This document shows positions 24,014 to 33,331 of a stretch of DNA of 64,000 nucleotides, in pieces; position 1 is the first letter of the stretch, and the number at the start of each line of letters is the position of its first letter. The notes beneath the pieces were generated by a model. That model was not told where the DNA came from, made no database searches, and worked only from the letters and a program-made list of their open reading frames with translations. This DNA comes from Dryocola clanedunensis_A. Lineage in GTDB: Bacteria > Pseudomonadota > Gammaproteobacteria > Enterobacterales > Enterobacteriaceae. A program made the position numbers and the translations under genes. The stretch lies in NCBI GenBank assembly GCA_038405435.1, contig JBBYHZ010000005.1. One strand, given 5' to 3'.

Positions 24014-25480
24014 TCAGGAGCCCATACGGTAGTTCGGGGACTCTTTAGTAATTGTCACGTCGTGCACGTGACTTTCCTGAATGCCCGCACCGCTGATACG
24101 TACAAATTCCGCTTTGGTACGCAGGTCGTCGATGGTAGCACAGCCGGTCAGGCCCATACAGGAACGCAGGCCGCCCATCTGCTGGTGAACAATTGCTTTC
24201 AGATGGCCTTTGTAAGCCACGCGGCCTTCGATACCTTCTGGAACCAGTTTGTCCGCCGCGTTATCAGTCTGGAAGTAACGGTCAGAAGAACCTTTGGACA
24301 TCGCGCCCAGTGAGCCCATACCACGGTAAGATTTGAATGAGCGCCCCTGGTAAAGCTCGATCTCGCCCGGAGACTCTTCTGTACCGGCCAGCATGCCGCC
24401 AACCATTACCGCCGATGCACCCGCCGCGATGGCTTTTGCGATGTCGCCGGAGAAACGAATACCGCCGTCGGCGATGACCGGAATACCAGTGCCTTCCAGC
24501 GCTTCCACCGCGTCTGCTACAGCAGTAATCTGCGGAACGCCAACGCCGGTAACGATACGGGTAGTACAGATGGAGCCAGGGCCGATACCGACTTTCACCG
24601 CGCTGACGCCAGCATCAGCCAGGGCACGAGCGCCCGCCGCCGTTGCAACGTTACCGCCGATGATTTGCAGGTCAGGATATTTGGCGCGGGTGTCGCGAAT
24701 ACGCTGCAGAACGCCTTCGGAGTGGCCGTGAGAGGAGTCTATCAGCAGAATGTCCACGCCAGCGGCTACCAGAGCGTCGATACGCTCTTCGTTGCCTGCG
24801 CCTGCCCCTACGGCAGCCCCAACGCGCAGACGGCCCTGGTCGTCCTTACAGGCGTTTGGTTTACGCTCTGCTTTCTGGAAGTCTTTTACGGTGATCATGC
24901 CGCGAAGGTGGAACTGATCGTCAACGACCAGCGCCTTTTCAACGCGCTTTTCATGCATTTTTGAAAGCACCACGTCGCGTGCTTCGCCTTCTTTCACGGT
25001 AACCAGACGCTCTTTCGGGGTCATGTACACGCTAACAGGCTGATTTAAATCGGTAACGAAACGCACGTCGCGGCCGGTGATGATACCGACCAGCTCGTAT
25101 TTCTCAGTGACTACCGGATAACCGGCAAAGCCGTTGCGCTCGGTCAGTTCTTTCACTTCACGCAGGGTGGTGGTTGGCAGCACGGTCTGCGGGTCGGTTA
25201 CTACGCCGCTTTCGTGTTTCTTCACGCGTTTGACTTCTTCAGCCTGGCGCTCAATCGACATATTTTTGTGGATGAAACCAAGACCACCTTCCTGGGCAAG
25301 GGCAATGGCCAGACGTGCTTCGGTCACGGTATCCATTGCTGCGGAGAGCATAGGGATATTCAGACGAATAGTTTTGGTCAGTTGGGTGCCGAGATCCGCC
25401 GTGTTAGGCAGAACTGTGGAGTGAGCTGGAACGAGGAGAACGTCATCAAACGTCAGTGCTTCTTTGGCGATTCGTAGCAT
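24014..25480 (-). CDS. guaB: Inosine-5'-monophosphate dehydrogenase GuaB
   Basis: 488 residues, E. coli length. GuaB oxidises IMP to XMP with NAD, the rate-limiting step to guanine nucleotides. The TIM barrel is interrupted by a Bateman module of two CBS domains (about residues 93-205) with VTDPQTVLPTTTLREV at its start. Catalytic Cys305 is in GIGPGSICTTRIV, and GYKGHLKAIV is part of the mobile flap region. It heads guaBA, and a PurR-like box and TATAAT hexamer lie upstream. Confidence 0.97.
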   Translation of the reverse strand: MLRIAKEALTFDDVLLVPAHSTVLPNTADLGTQLTKTIRLNIPMLSAAMDTVTEARLAIALAQEGGLGFIHKNMSIERQAEEVKRVKKHESGVVTDPQTVLPTTTLREVKELTERNGFAGYPVVTEKYELVGIITGRDVRFVTDLNQPVSVYMTPKERLVTVKEGEARDVVLSKMHEKRVEKALVVDDQFHLRGMITVKDFQKAERKPNACKDDQGRLRVGAAVGAGAGNEERIDALVAAGVDILLIDSSHGHSEGVLQRIRDTRAKYPDLQIIGGNVATAAGARALADAGVSAVKVGIGPGSICTTRIVTGVGVPQITAVADAVEALEGTGIPVIADGGIRFSGDIAKAIAAGASAVMVGGMLAGTEESPGEIELYQGRSFKSYRGMGSLGAMSKGSSDRYFQTDNAADKLVPEGIEGRVAYKGHLKAIVHQQMGGLRSCMGLTGCATIDDLRTKAEFVRISGAGIQESHVHDVTITKESPNYRMGS

Positions 25481-25531
25481 GGCAATATCTCAACCTGGGG
25501 TGAATGAGAACAGATAAAATATTGCCGCGGC

Positions 25532-25557
25532 ATTATACAGAGCGTAATCGGTTGCAT
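25532..25557 (-). promoter_or_regulatory. guaBA promoter with overlapping PurR-like box
   Basis: On the minus strand a perfect TATAAT (25532-25537) lies about 52 bases before the guaB ATG. Directly upstream, ATGCAACCGATTACGC (25542-25557) has the central CG and GCAA of a PurR box with a weaker right half, as in E. coli guaBA. Start site and occupancy are inferred. Confidence 0.65.
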
Positions 25558-25649
25558 CCACACTTTTTTACCAAAAATCCTTGCCACTCGCGATATGGCA
25601 GGTACTATTGACCGAATAACCTGCTGATTTAAAATTTGATCCAGCTCAC

Positions 25650-27032
25650 ATGCCAATCGCAAATTCTCCTTCAATTTTTACCGTAAGCCGTCTCAATCAG
25701 GCGGTCCGTTTGCTGTTGGAACAGGAAATGGGTCAGGTCTGGATCAGCGGCGAAATCTCTAACTTCAGCCAGCCCTCTTCCGGACACTGGTACTTCACGC
25801 TGAAAGACGACACCGCCCAGGTTCGCTGCGCGATGTTCCGCAACAGTAACCGCCGGGTGACCTTCCGTCCTCAGCATGGACAACAGGTTCTGGTCCGCGC
25901 CAATATCACGCTCTATGAGCCGCGTGGCGATTACCAGATTATCGTTGAAAGCATGCAGCCAGCGGGCGAAGGTCTGCTTCAGCAGCAGTACGAACAGCTG
26001 AAACAACGCCTGACGGCAGAAGGCCTTTTCGAGCAGCAGTTTAAAAAAACGCTGCCCAGCCCGGCGCGCCAGGTTGGTGTGATTACGTCCAAATCCGGCG
26101 CGGCCCTGCATGATATTTTGCATGTACTGAAACGCCGCGATCCCTCTCTGCCGATCGTCATTTATCCCACTTCCGTTCAGGGCGCCGATGCCCCTGCCCA
26201 GATCGTTCGGGCAATCGAACTTGCCAACCAGCGCGACGAGTGCGACGTACTGATTGTCGGGCGCGGCGGCGGTTCGCTGGAGGATTTATGGAGCTTTAAT
26301 GACGAACGCGTGGCTCGCGCTATTTTCGCAAGCCAGATCCCGGTTGTTAGCGCCGTAGGGCACGAAACTGACGTCACGATCGCCGATTTTGTGGCAGATT
26401 TACGTGCTCCCACACCTTCTGCTGCCGCAGAGATTGTCAGCCGTAATCAGCTTGAATTGTTACGCCAGATCCAGTCGCAGCAAACGCGTATGGAGATGGC
26501 AATGGACTACTATCTCGCCCAGCGGACGCAGCGATTCACTCGCCTCCAGCACCGCCTGCAACAACAACATCCTCAGCTTCGTCTGGCCCGTCAGCAGACC
26601 ACGCTTGAACGTTTGCAGCAGCGCCTGAGCGTCGCGATGGAGAGCAAGCTGCGCCGTTCTGGCCAGCAGCAGCAGCGTCTGGCCCAGCGCCTGAATCAGC
26701 AGCAGCCGCAGGCTCGTATCCACCGCGCGCAGACCCGCATTCAGCAGCTGGAATATCGTTTGTCGCAGGTTGTAACGGCACGGCTAAGCAGCACCCGGCA
26801 ACGCTTTGGAACGGCGCTGGCCCAGCTCGAAGCCGTCAGCCCGCTGGCAACGCTTGCCCGTGGCTACAGCGTCACAACCGCGACGGATGGCAAAGTGCTG
26901 AAGAAGGCAAAGCAGGTGAAATCCGGGGATACGCTGACAACGCGTCTGGAAGATGGCTGGGTGGAGAGCCAGGTCACCGGCATTACGCCGGTGAAGCCTG
27001 TACGCAAGCGTAAACCTGCGGCTAAAAGTTAG
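25650..27032 (+). CDS. xseA: Exodeoxyribonuclease VII large subunit XseA
   Basis: 460 residues (E. coli 456). XseA forms ExoVII with XseB and degrades single-stranded DNA from both ends. An N-terminal OB fold (about 1-100, VWISGEISNFSQPSSGHWYF) precedes the catalytic core, with the family-conserved VGRGGGSLEDLWSFN and SAVGHETDVTIADFVADLRAPTPS (here cited in parts around residue 235). A glutamine- and arginine-rich coiled coil fills about 290-400 and would bind XseB. It is divergent from guaB, 169 bp apart. Confidence 0.96.
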   Translation: MPIANSPSIFTVSRLNQAVRLLLEQEMGQVWISGEISNFSQPSSGHWYFTLKDDTAQVRCAMFRNSNRRVTFRPQHGQQVLVRANITLYEPRGDYQIIVESMQPAGEGLLQQQYEQLKQRLTAEGLFEQQFKKTLPSPARQVGVITSKSGAALHDILHVLKRRDPSLPIVIYPTSVQGADAPAQIVRAIELANQRDECDVLIVGRGGGSLEDLWSFNDERVARAIFASQIPVVSAVGHETDVTIADFVADLRAPTPSAAAEIVSRNQLELLRQIQSQQTRMEMAMDYYLAQRTQRFTRLQHRLQQQHPQLRLARQQTTLERLQQRLSVAMESKLRRSGQQQQRLAQRLNQQQPQARIHRAQTRIQQLEYRLSQVVTARLSSTRQRFGTALAQLEAVSPLATLARGYSVTTATDGKVLKKAKQVKSGDTLTTRLEDGWVESQVTGITPVKPVRKRKPAAKS

Positions 27033-27035
27033 CGC

Positions 27036-27257
27036 TTACTGCGCGACGGGAACAAACTCGACGCGCTTTTTAGAAATCAATCCGTGGCCGTTCTGGCAGA
27101 AATAATCCACCGCGCCGCAGGCCTTCAACACTTCCAGCGGCTGATGGCAGTCCGGGCAGCGGGCTTCCAGTCTGAAATCCTGATTGCAGCTTTCGCAGTG
27201 GCCGCCGCCGTCGATTTCCTGCAGCTGCCTGTCGCAGATTGGGCAGTTCATGTCCAT
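27036..27257 (-). CDS. yfgJ: Zinc-ribbon protein YfgJ
   Basis: 73 residues. Two tandem zinc-ribbon-like CxxC pairs are visible at Cys5/Cys8 and Cys21/Cys24, with a third at Cys34/Cys37 and further cysteines 47 and 54. The C-terminal half CPDCHQPLEVLKACGAVDYF is nearly identical to E. coli YfgJ, while the N-terminal half is diverged. GAGGAGGA lies a few bases before the first ATG; a second ATG two codons later is possible. Its stop is three bases from the xseA stop (convergent). Function is not established. Confidence 0.88.
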   Translation of the reverse strand: MDMNCPICDRQLQEIDGGGHCESCNQDFRLEARCPDCHQPLEVLKACGAVDYFCQNGHGLISKKRVEFVPVAQ

Positions 27258-27271
27258 GACTCCTCCTCAAA

Positions 27272-27297
27272 GAAAACGGGAGCGCTTTGCTCCCGTT
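27272..27297 (-). terminator. Rho-independent terminator after der
   Basis: Minus-strand stem ACGGGAGC/GCTCCCGT followed by TTTTCTTT, five bases beyond the der stop codon and just before the yfgJ start. Confidence 0.85.
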
Positions 27298-27302
27298 GTG
27301 TA

Positions 27303-28808
27303 TTACTTGCTCTTCTTGATGTGCTTGATCAGACGCTTACGCTTACGCATCTGGTTCGGCGTCAGGGTATTACGCTTGTTGGCAAACGGGTTATCCCCTT
27401 CCTTGAACTGGATGCGGATTGGCGTCCCCATGACGTCCAGCGACTTACGGAAGTAGTTCATCAGATAGCGCTTGTAGGAGTCAGGCAGGTCTTTCACCTG
27501 GTTACCGTGAATCACTACGATTGGCGGGTTGTAACCACCGGCGTGCGCATACTTCAGCTTCACGCGGCGGCCGCGTACCAGCGGTGGCTGGTGATCTTCA
27601 GACGCCATGTTCATGATGCGGGTCAGCAGCGCGGTGCTCACACGACGGGTCGAGCTGTCGTAGGCTTCGCGTACTGATTCAAACAGGTTGCCAACGCCGC
27701 TGCCGTGCAGGGCAGAGATGAAGTGCACGCGGGCAAAATCGATGAAGCCCAGACGGTAATCAAGGGTCTCTTTCACCTGCTCGCGAACTTCGTTGCTGAG
27801 GCCATCCCACTTGTTGACCACGATTACCAGTGAGCGCCCACTATTGAGGATAAAGCCCAGCAGCGAGAGGTCCTGATCGGAGATGCCTTCGCGGGCGTCA
27901 ATCACCAGCAGCACGACGTTAGCATCTTCGATAGCCTGAAGCGTTTTAATAACTGAGAATTTCTCAACGGTTTCAGTGATTTTGCCGCGCTTGCGCACGC
28001 CCGCGGTATCGATCAGCACGTATTCACGTTCGTCACGTTCCATCGGGATATAGATGCTGTCGCGGGTGGTGCCAGGCATGTCGTACACCACGACGCGGTC
28101 TTCACCGAGGATACGGTTAGTTAGCGTTGACTTACCAACGTTCGGACGCCCGACGATAGCCAGCTTAATCGGCAGATCCTGAGGATTGAAAGCCTCCTCT
28201 TCTTCTTCCTCTTCAGCCTCATCATCTTCGTTGACAATGCCGTTTTTCGCGTTGAATGCCGCCCAGTAGGCCGCATCTTCGTCGATTTGTTCTTCCGCTT
28301 CGCGCGGGTTCACTTCGTCGATGAACGGCATCAGCACGTGTTCGAGAAGCGTGGTGACACCACGACCGTGGGAGGCAGCGATTGGATGGATTTCGCCAAG
28401 GCCCAGGGAGTAAAAATCGATAACGGCCTGATCCGGGTCCATGCCATCAGTTTTGTTCGCCACCAGGAAGGTTGGCTTCTGGCGCGAGCGCAGGTGTTTA
28501 GCGATGGCTTCATCGGCAGGCATCAGGCCAGCACGAGCATCCACCATAAACAGCACCACGTCCGCTTCTTCAATCGCCAGCAGCGACTGAGCAGCCATAT
28601 GCGTTTCAACGCCGTCTTCCGTGCCGTCAATACCGCCGGTATCGATAGCGATAAATTCGCGTCCTTCCACTTCTGCACGACCATACTTGCGGTCGCGAGT
28701 CAGCCCCGGGAAATCCGCGACCAGCGCATCACGGGTACGCGTTAAGCGGTTAAACAACGTGGATTTTCCGACATTAGGGCGCCCGACAAGCGCAACCACA
28801 GGTACCAT
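27303..28808 (-). CDS. der: Ribosome-associated double GTPase Der (EngA)
   Basis: 501 residues (E. coli 490). Der is an essential GTPase in 50S subunit maturation. It has two GTPase domains: G1 at residues 8-15 (GRPNVGKS) with DTGGIDG and NKTD, and a second with IVGRPNVGKSTLTN near 215, DTAGVRKRG and NKWDGLS. A C-terminal KH-like domain ends KRKRLIKHIKKSK. The start is the ATG of MVPVVALVG; the frame extends seven codons upstream from a TTG-type position. The acidic linker between domains (DEAEEEEEEE) is about ten residues longer than in E. coli. Confidence 0.96.
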   Translation of the reverse strand: MVPVVALVGRPNVGKSTLFNRLTRTRDALVADFPGLTRDRKYGRAEVEGREFIAIDTGGIDGTEDGVETHMAAQSLLAIEEADVVLFMVDARAGLMPADEAIAKHLRSRQKPTFLVANKTDGMDPDQAVIDFYSLGLGEIHPIAASHGRGVTTLLEHVLMPFIDEVNPREAEEQIDEDAAYWAAFNAKNGIVNEDDEAEEEEEEEAFNPQDLPIKLAIVGRPNVGKSTLTNRILGEDRVVVYDMPGTTRDSIYIPMERDEREYVLIDTAGVRKRGKITETVEKFSVIKTLQAIEDANVVLLVIDAREGISDQDLSLLGFILNSGRSLVIVVNKWDGLSNEVREQVKETLDYRLGFIDFARVHFISALHGSGVGNLFESVREAYDSSTRRVSTALLTRIMNMASEDHQPPLVRGRRVKLKYAHAGGYNPPIVVIHGNQVKDLPDSYKRYLMNYFRKSLDVMGTPIRIQFKEGDNPFANKRNTLTPNQMRKRKRLIKHIKKSK

Positions 28809-28869
28809 TATAAAAGCCTCATTACTCAATAATTCATCATCAAACGACGCGCAAATACGCCGTTTCTTA

Positions 28870-28907
28870 AAAACAGGAAACGGCTCCCGGACTTAGGGAA
28901 CCGTTTC
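28870..28907 (-). terminator. Terminator between bamB and der
   Basis: Minus-strand stem GAAACGGTTCCC/GGGAGCCGTTTC (one mismatch, seven-base loop) is followed by CTGTTTTT. It may partially separate bamB from der in an otherwise co-directional series. Confidence 0.72.
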
Positions 28908-28932
28908 GAACTTACAACCTGCTCAGGCAAGT

Positions 28933-30114
28933 TTAGCGTTTGATCGAGTACAGCGTACCGTCTTTCGCCTGAATCAGCAGTTTGTCACTGGCGACAACCG
29001 GCTCGGTCTGGAAGCCGGAGCCGTCCATTTTTTGCTGAGCAACAAAGCGGCCGTCGTCGGTGTTAATCCAGTGCATGTAGCCTTCGCTGTCGCCCACGAC
29101 CAGATAGCCGTTGTACAGCGCAGGAGCGGTCAGGTTGCGGTGCAGCAGATCGCTCTGCGTCCACAGCGTCACGCCGCCTTCTGCGTTCAGGGCAATCACG
29201 CGGTCGCTCTGATCCACCAGGAAGATGCGGTTGGCATCAACGATGAAATCGTTAACCGAGCCCAGCTCACGCTTCCACATAATCTGGCCGGAGCGCAGAT
29301 CCAGCGCGGTCAGGTTACCGTTATAAGCCAGCGCGTAAACCACGCCGTTAACGATGACTGGCGTCGTATCCACATCGCTCAGGCGATCGATTTCGGTCGC
29401 GCCTGTGGCCTGGGAAATACGCTGCTGCCAGATCAGCTGGCCCTGCTTCATCAGCACTGCGCTGACGCGGCCGTTGTCACCGCCCACGATCGCTGCGCCA
29501 AAGGCAACGGACGGAGCAGATTCACCGCGCAGGGAAAGCGCTGGCATATCGAGGTTGACGGTCCAGACAACCGCGCCGTCCGTTTCGTTCATCGCCTGCA
29601 GCTGGCCGTTGCTGGTATGAATCAGCACCAGGCCATCACTGACGACCGGACGGGACAGCACTTCACCCGCCGCTTTGCTCTGCCATGCAATACTGCCATC
29701 GGAAGTATTGAGCGCATAAACCTGCGCTTTTTCGCTACCGACGTAGACATGAGCACCATCAACCGTTACGCCACCGGAAAGCAGGGCCGGGCGATTGCTG
29801 GAGAAGAAACCGGTTTTTTCAGACAGATCAACGGACCAAACTTCTTTACCGTCATCCGCATTAACCGCCTTCACGGTACCGCGACGGTCCGCAGCATAGA
29901 CGTTGCCGTCCTGCCAGGCCGGATGCAGGTTGGAATAGAAGTCACCAATCCCGCTGCCCACCGACGTGCTCCACACCTTTTCTGGTTCGAACTGATTTTC
30001 AACCGTTGGCAGCGGAGACATTTTAACAACATCTTCTTCGCCGCTGAACAACGAACAGCCGCTGAGCAGCGTCAGAGAAATCAAACCTGGCACAAGTAAT
30101 TTACGCAATTGCAT
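28933..30114 (-). CDS. bamB: Outer membrane protein assembly factor BamB (lipoprotein)
   Basis: 393 residues (E. coli 392). BamB is an eight-bladed beta-propeller lipoprotein of the BAM complex that binds BamA. The signal peptide ends in lipobox LLSGCS with the lipidated Cys at residue 20. Repeated PQQ-type blade signatures such as VYALNTSDGSIAWQ and LTALDLRSGQIMWKRELG recur about every 45 residues. It follows yfgM by ten bases and precedes der. Confidence 0.96.
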   Translation of the reverse strand: MQLRKLLVPGLISLTLLSGCSLFSGEEDVVKMSPLPTVENQFEPEKVWSTSVGSGIGDFYSNLHPAWQDGNVYAADRRGTVKAVNADDGKEVWSVDLSEKTGFFSSNRPALLSGGVTVDGAHVYVGSEKAQVYALNTSDGSIAWQSKAAGEVLSRPVVSDGLVLIHTSNGQLQAMNETDGAVVWTVNLDMPALSLRGESAPSVAFGAAIVGGDNGRVSAVLMKQGQLIWQQRISQATGATEIDRLSDVDTTPVIVNGVVYALAYNGNLTALDLRSGQIMWKRELGSVNDFIVDANRIFLVDQSDRVIALNAEGGVTLWTQSDLLHRNLTAPALYNGYLVVGDSEGYMHWINTDDGRFVAQQKMDGSGFQTEPVVASDKLLIQAKDGTLYSIKR

Positions 30115-30124
30115 CGTGTCCCTC

Positions 30125-30745
30125 TTAGCTGGACAAATTATTGATTTTCATCTGCATCATTTCACGCAGTGCAGGAGAGGCGTCAGACTGAGCGCCTTTA
30201 CTCCACGCTTCGCGCGCACCTTGCTTGTCCCCTTTGCTGAGCAGAGCTTCACCACGCATATCCGCGACGATAGCTACCCAGCCTTCACCTTTGATCCCAT
30301 CCAGGGTCTTCAGCGCGGCGTCAGCTTGTTTTAATTGTACCTGGACACGCGCCAGACGCAGATTGATCAGCGCCTGAAGATTCGCATCTTTGGTTTTGCT
30401 CAGACCCTGCTGCAGCTGCGCCGCAGCTTTGGCAAGATCATTTTTATCGGCATACGTTTTTGCCAGCTCAAGCGAGGTCAGCGCACCGTAGGTGTTGTCC
30501 GTTGCAGCAGCAAATTTTTCAGCAGCGCTGAGCGTTGCCGGCTGATCGGCTTGCACATTACTGGTGACGGTCTGATATTCCATAGAGGATGCCATTGCGG
30601 AATCAGCCTGGTGGCTGCTCCAGTAGCGCCAGCCAACCAGCGCGCCAATGCCCAGTACGACACCAACCACCAGCGCTTTGCCGTTTTCGGCAAAGAAGCG
30701 TTTTACCGCTTCCATCTGATCGTTTTCGTTCTCGTAAATTTCCAC
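30125..30745 (-). CDS. yfgM: Periplasmic ancillary SecYEG-associated protein YfgM (GTG start)
   Basis: 206 residues, E. coli length. One membrane span (about 24-42, LVVGVVLGIGALVGWRYW) anchors a periplasmic TPR-like domain ending REMMQMKINNLSS. YfgM associates with PpiD at the Sec translocon in E. coli and influences the Rcs response. The start codon is GTG (MEIYENENDQ), with AAGGAG upstream. It lies between hisS and bamB with gaps of 36 and 10 bases. Confidence 0.95.
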   Translation of the reverse strand: MEIYENENDQMEAVKRFFAENGKALVVGVVLGIGALVGWRYWSSHQADSAMASSMEYQTVTSNVQADQPATLSAAEKFAAATDNTYGALTSLELAKTYADKNDLAKAAAQLQQGLSKTKDANLQALINLRLARVQVQLKQADAALKTLDGIKGEGWVAIVADMRGEALLSKGDKQGAREAWSKGAQSDASPALREMMQMKINNLSS

Positions 30746-30781
30746 GCAGTCCTTCTCCTTAACGATTAATCACCGGGGAAA

Positions 30782-32056
30782 TTAACCCAGTAGCGCCTGC
30801 AGATGCGCCACCGTGTTTTGCTGTTCCACGGTTTGCTGCTCACCTGTACGCAGATCCTTCACAACGACCAGCCCTTTGGCCACTTCATCTTCACCCAGCA
30901 CCAGCGCGGCGCGTGCGCCCCACTTGTCTGCACGAATAAACTGTTTCTTGAAGTTGCCGCCGCCATAGTTGGTCATCAGCTTCAGTGCCGGGATCTGGTC
31001 ACGCAGCTGCTCTGCTAACAGCATGGCCGCTGCCTGAGTCCCCTGACCCGACGATATCAGGTATATATCGACAACAGGTTCTGCTTTAAATTCAGGGTTT
31101 ATCGCCTGAACCAGTAAAACGAGACGCTCAAGCCCCATGGCGAAGCCAACAGCCGGTGCCGCACGGCCACCTAACTGCTCAACCAGACCGTCGTAACGGC
31201 CACCAGCACACACGGTTCCCTGGGAGCCAAGGCTGGTTGTGACCCATTCGAACACGGTACGGTTGTAATAGTCGAGACCACGTACCAGGCGCTGGTTCAC
31301 GGTATAGGCAATTCCGGCGGCGTCAAGGTACTGGCAAAGGCCTGCGAAATGCTCGCGGGACTCGTCGTCAAGGTAGTCACCCAGCGCAGGCGCATCGTCT
31401 AACAGCGCCTGAACGTCAGGGTTTTTAGAATCCAGCACGCGCAGCGGATTGGTATACATGCGGCGCTGGCTGTCTTCGTCTAATTTATCTTTGAACTGCT
31501 CCAGGTAGGCAACCAGCGCTTCACGGTATTTCGCGCGCGCTTCCAGCGAACCGATAGAGTTCAGCTCAAGGCTAACATGCTTATCAATACCCAGCGCACG
31601 CCACCAGCGAGCGGTCAGCATGATTAACTCGGCGTCGATGTCTGGCCCCTGCAGGCCAAAGACTTCCACACCCAGCTGGTTGAACTGACGGTAGCGCCCT
31701 TTCTGCGGACGCTCGTGGCGGAACATCGGCCCGATGTACCACAAACGCTGTTCCTGATTGTACAGAAGACCATGTTCAATACCGGCGCGCACGCAGCCCG
31801 CGGTGCCTTCAGGACGCAGGGTCAGGCTGTCGCCGTTGCGATCCTCAAAGGTGTACATCTCTTTTTCAACCACGTCGGTGACTTCACCGATGGCGCGTTT
31901 GAATAACGGGGTCTGCTCTACAATCGGTAAACGGATTTCGCTATAGCCGTAGCTACCGAGTACCTGTTTGAGGATGCCTTCAATGCGCTGCCAGATGGCG
32001 GTTTCGCCCGGCAGGTAATCGTTCATGCCGCGAATGGCTTGAATATTTTTTGCCAC
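30782..32056 (-). CDS. hisS: Histidyl-tRNA synthetase HisS (GTG start)
   Basis: 424 residues, E. coli length. Class II aminoacyl-tRNA synthetase: motif 2 FRHERPQKGRYRQF near residue 113, histidine-specific signatures LVRGLDYYNRTVFEW and GGRYDGLVEQLGG, motif 3 VGFAMGLERL near 305, and a C-terminal anticodon-binding domain. The start is GTG (MAKNIQAIRGMNDYLP), as in E. coli. ispG is upstream with a 116-bp gap that contains a hairpin. Confidence 0.97.
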   Translation of the reverse strand: MAKNIQAIRGMNDYLPGETAIWQRIEGILKQVLGSYGYSEIRLPIVEQTPLFKRAIGEVTDVVEKEMYTFEDRNGDSLTLRPEGTAGCVRAGIEHGLLYNQEQRLWYIGPMFRHERPQKGRYRQFNQLGVEVFGLQGPDIDAELIMLTARWWRALGIDKHVSLELNSIGSLEARAKYREALVAYLEQFKDKLDEDSQRRMYTNPLRVLDSKNPDVQALLDDAPALGDYLDDESREHFAGLCQYLDAAGIAYTVNQRLVRGLDYYNRTVFEWVTTSLGSQGTVCAGGRYDGLVEQLGGRAAPAVGFAMGLERLVLLVQAINPEFKAEPVVDIYLISSGQGTQAAAMLLAEQLRDQIPALKLMTNYGGGNFKKQFIRADKWGARAALVLGEDEVAKGLVVVKDLRTGEQQTVEQQNTVAHLQALLG

Positions 32057-32143
32057 GTTTGTTCTCTGTCGTTTTATACAAAAAATGAACCCGAAATCAG
32101 TTTCTTTGCTACTGCAAAAAAACCAGCGGGTTCAATCATACAC

Positions 32144-32162
32144 GGGAAGCCTTATGCTTCCC
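32144..32162 (-). other. Hairpin between ispG and hisS
   Basis: GGGAAGC pairs with GCTTCCC around a five-base loop about ten bases after the ispG stop. There is no immediate T-run, though CTGGTTTTTTT follows about 16 bases later on the minus strand. It could be a weak terminator or a processed 3' end. Confidence 0.5.
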
Positions 32163-32172
32163 ATGTTTCGCG

Positions 32173-33294
32173 TTATTTTTCCAGCTGCTGGATGCTGATT
32201 CGCTGCTTCTCATCGAGCATGCTGGCCTTGGCACGAATGCGCGCTTCAAGCTGGGCAATCATATTGTCGTTGTCCATGCGCTCTTTCTGACGCACGCCAT
32301 CTTCGTAGAAGCCGCTTTTTTTGTTGCCGCCGGTGACGCCGAGGGTGGAAACCAGCGCTTCACCCGGCCCGTTGACCACGCAGCCGATAATCGAGACGTC
32401 CATTGGCGTGATGATATCTTCCAGGCGCTCTTCAAGGGCGTTAACGGTGCTGATGACGTCAAATTCCTGACGCGAGCAGGTTGGACAGGCGATAAAGTTG
32501 ATACCACGAGCGCGGATGCGCAGTGATTTCAGGATATCGAAGCCGACTTTGATCTCTTCAACCGGATCCGCCGCCAGAGAGACACGTAGCGTATCGCCGA
32601 TCCCTTCAGAGAGCAGAAGGCCTAGGCCGATCGCGGATTTCACGGAGCCGCTGCGGAAGCCGCCAGCCTCGGTGATCCCTAAGTGCAGGGGCTGATCGAT
32701 CTGTTTTGCCAGCAGACGATAAGATTCAACCGCGAGGAAGACATCGGAGGCTTTTACGCTGACCTTGAACTGATCAAAGTTAAGGCGATCGAGATGATCA
32801 ACGTGACGCATAGCGGATTCAAGCAGCGCCTGAGGCGTTGGCTCACCGTATTTCTCCTGAAGATCTTTCTCCAGAGAACCGGCGTTCACCCCGATACGAA
32901 TCGGAATGTTTTTATCGCGCGCGCAGTCGACAACCTGGCGGATACGCTCTTCGCTGCCGATGTTACCCGGGTTGATGCGCAGGCAGTCAACGCCGTATTC
33001 AGCAACCTTAAGGGCAATGCGATAGTCGAAGTGGATATCTGCAACCAGCGGGACGTTAACCTGCTGCTTGATCAGTTTGAAGGCTTCAGCTGCGTCCATC
33101 GTTGGGACAGAAACGCGAACAATGTCCGCTCCGACCCTTTCTAACGCTTTAATCTGATTGACCGTGGCTTCAACATCCGTGGTACGGGTGTTGGTCATGG
33201 ACTGAACGGCGATAGGGGCCCCATCGCCGATTGGCACATTCCCGACGTAGATACGTGTAGATTTTCTACGCTGAATCGGGTTTTCGTTATGCAT
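32173..33294 (-). CDS. ispG: 4-hydroxy-3-methylbut-2-enyl-diphosphate synthase IspG (GcpE)
   Basis: 373 residues (E. coli 372). IspG reductively converts MEcPP to HMBPP in the MEP isoprenoid pathway and holds a [4Fe-4S] cluster. The ligands are Cys270 and Cys273 in IACPTCSR, Cys305 in IIGCVVNGPGE, and Glu312 just after. The TIM-barrel N-terminal part PIQRRKSTRIYVGNVPIG is nearly identical to E. coli. The ATG of MHNENPIQ is chosen; five extra upstream codons are not conserved. Close to rodZ (37 bp). Confidence 0.97.
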   Translation of the reverse strand: MHNENPIQRRKSTRIYVGNVPIGDGAPIAVQSMTNTRTTDVEATVNQIKALERVGADIVRVSVPTMDAAEAFKLIKQQVNVPLVADIHFDYRIALKVAEYGVDCLRINPGNIGSEERIRQVVDCARDKNIPIRIGVNAGSLEKDLQEKYGEPTPQALLESAMRHVDHLDRLNFDQFKVSVKASDVFLAVESYRLLAKQIDQPLHLGITEAGGFRSGSVKSAIGLGLLLSEGIGDTLRVSLAADPVEEIKVGFDILKSLRIRARGINFIACPTCSRQEFDVISTVNALEERLEDIITPMDVSIIGCVVNGPGEALVSTLGVTGGNKKSGFYEDGVRQKERMDNDNMIAQLEARIRAKASMLDEKQRISIQQLEK

Positions 33295-33331
33295 TACAAG
33301 TCTCCACAATTACACGTCTCGCCGATGGCGA

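Noticed and set aside
29032..30099. 355-codon open frame on the plus strand over bamB
   Set aside because: Antisense to bamB with shadow-like composition.
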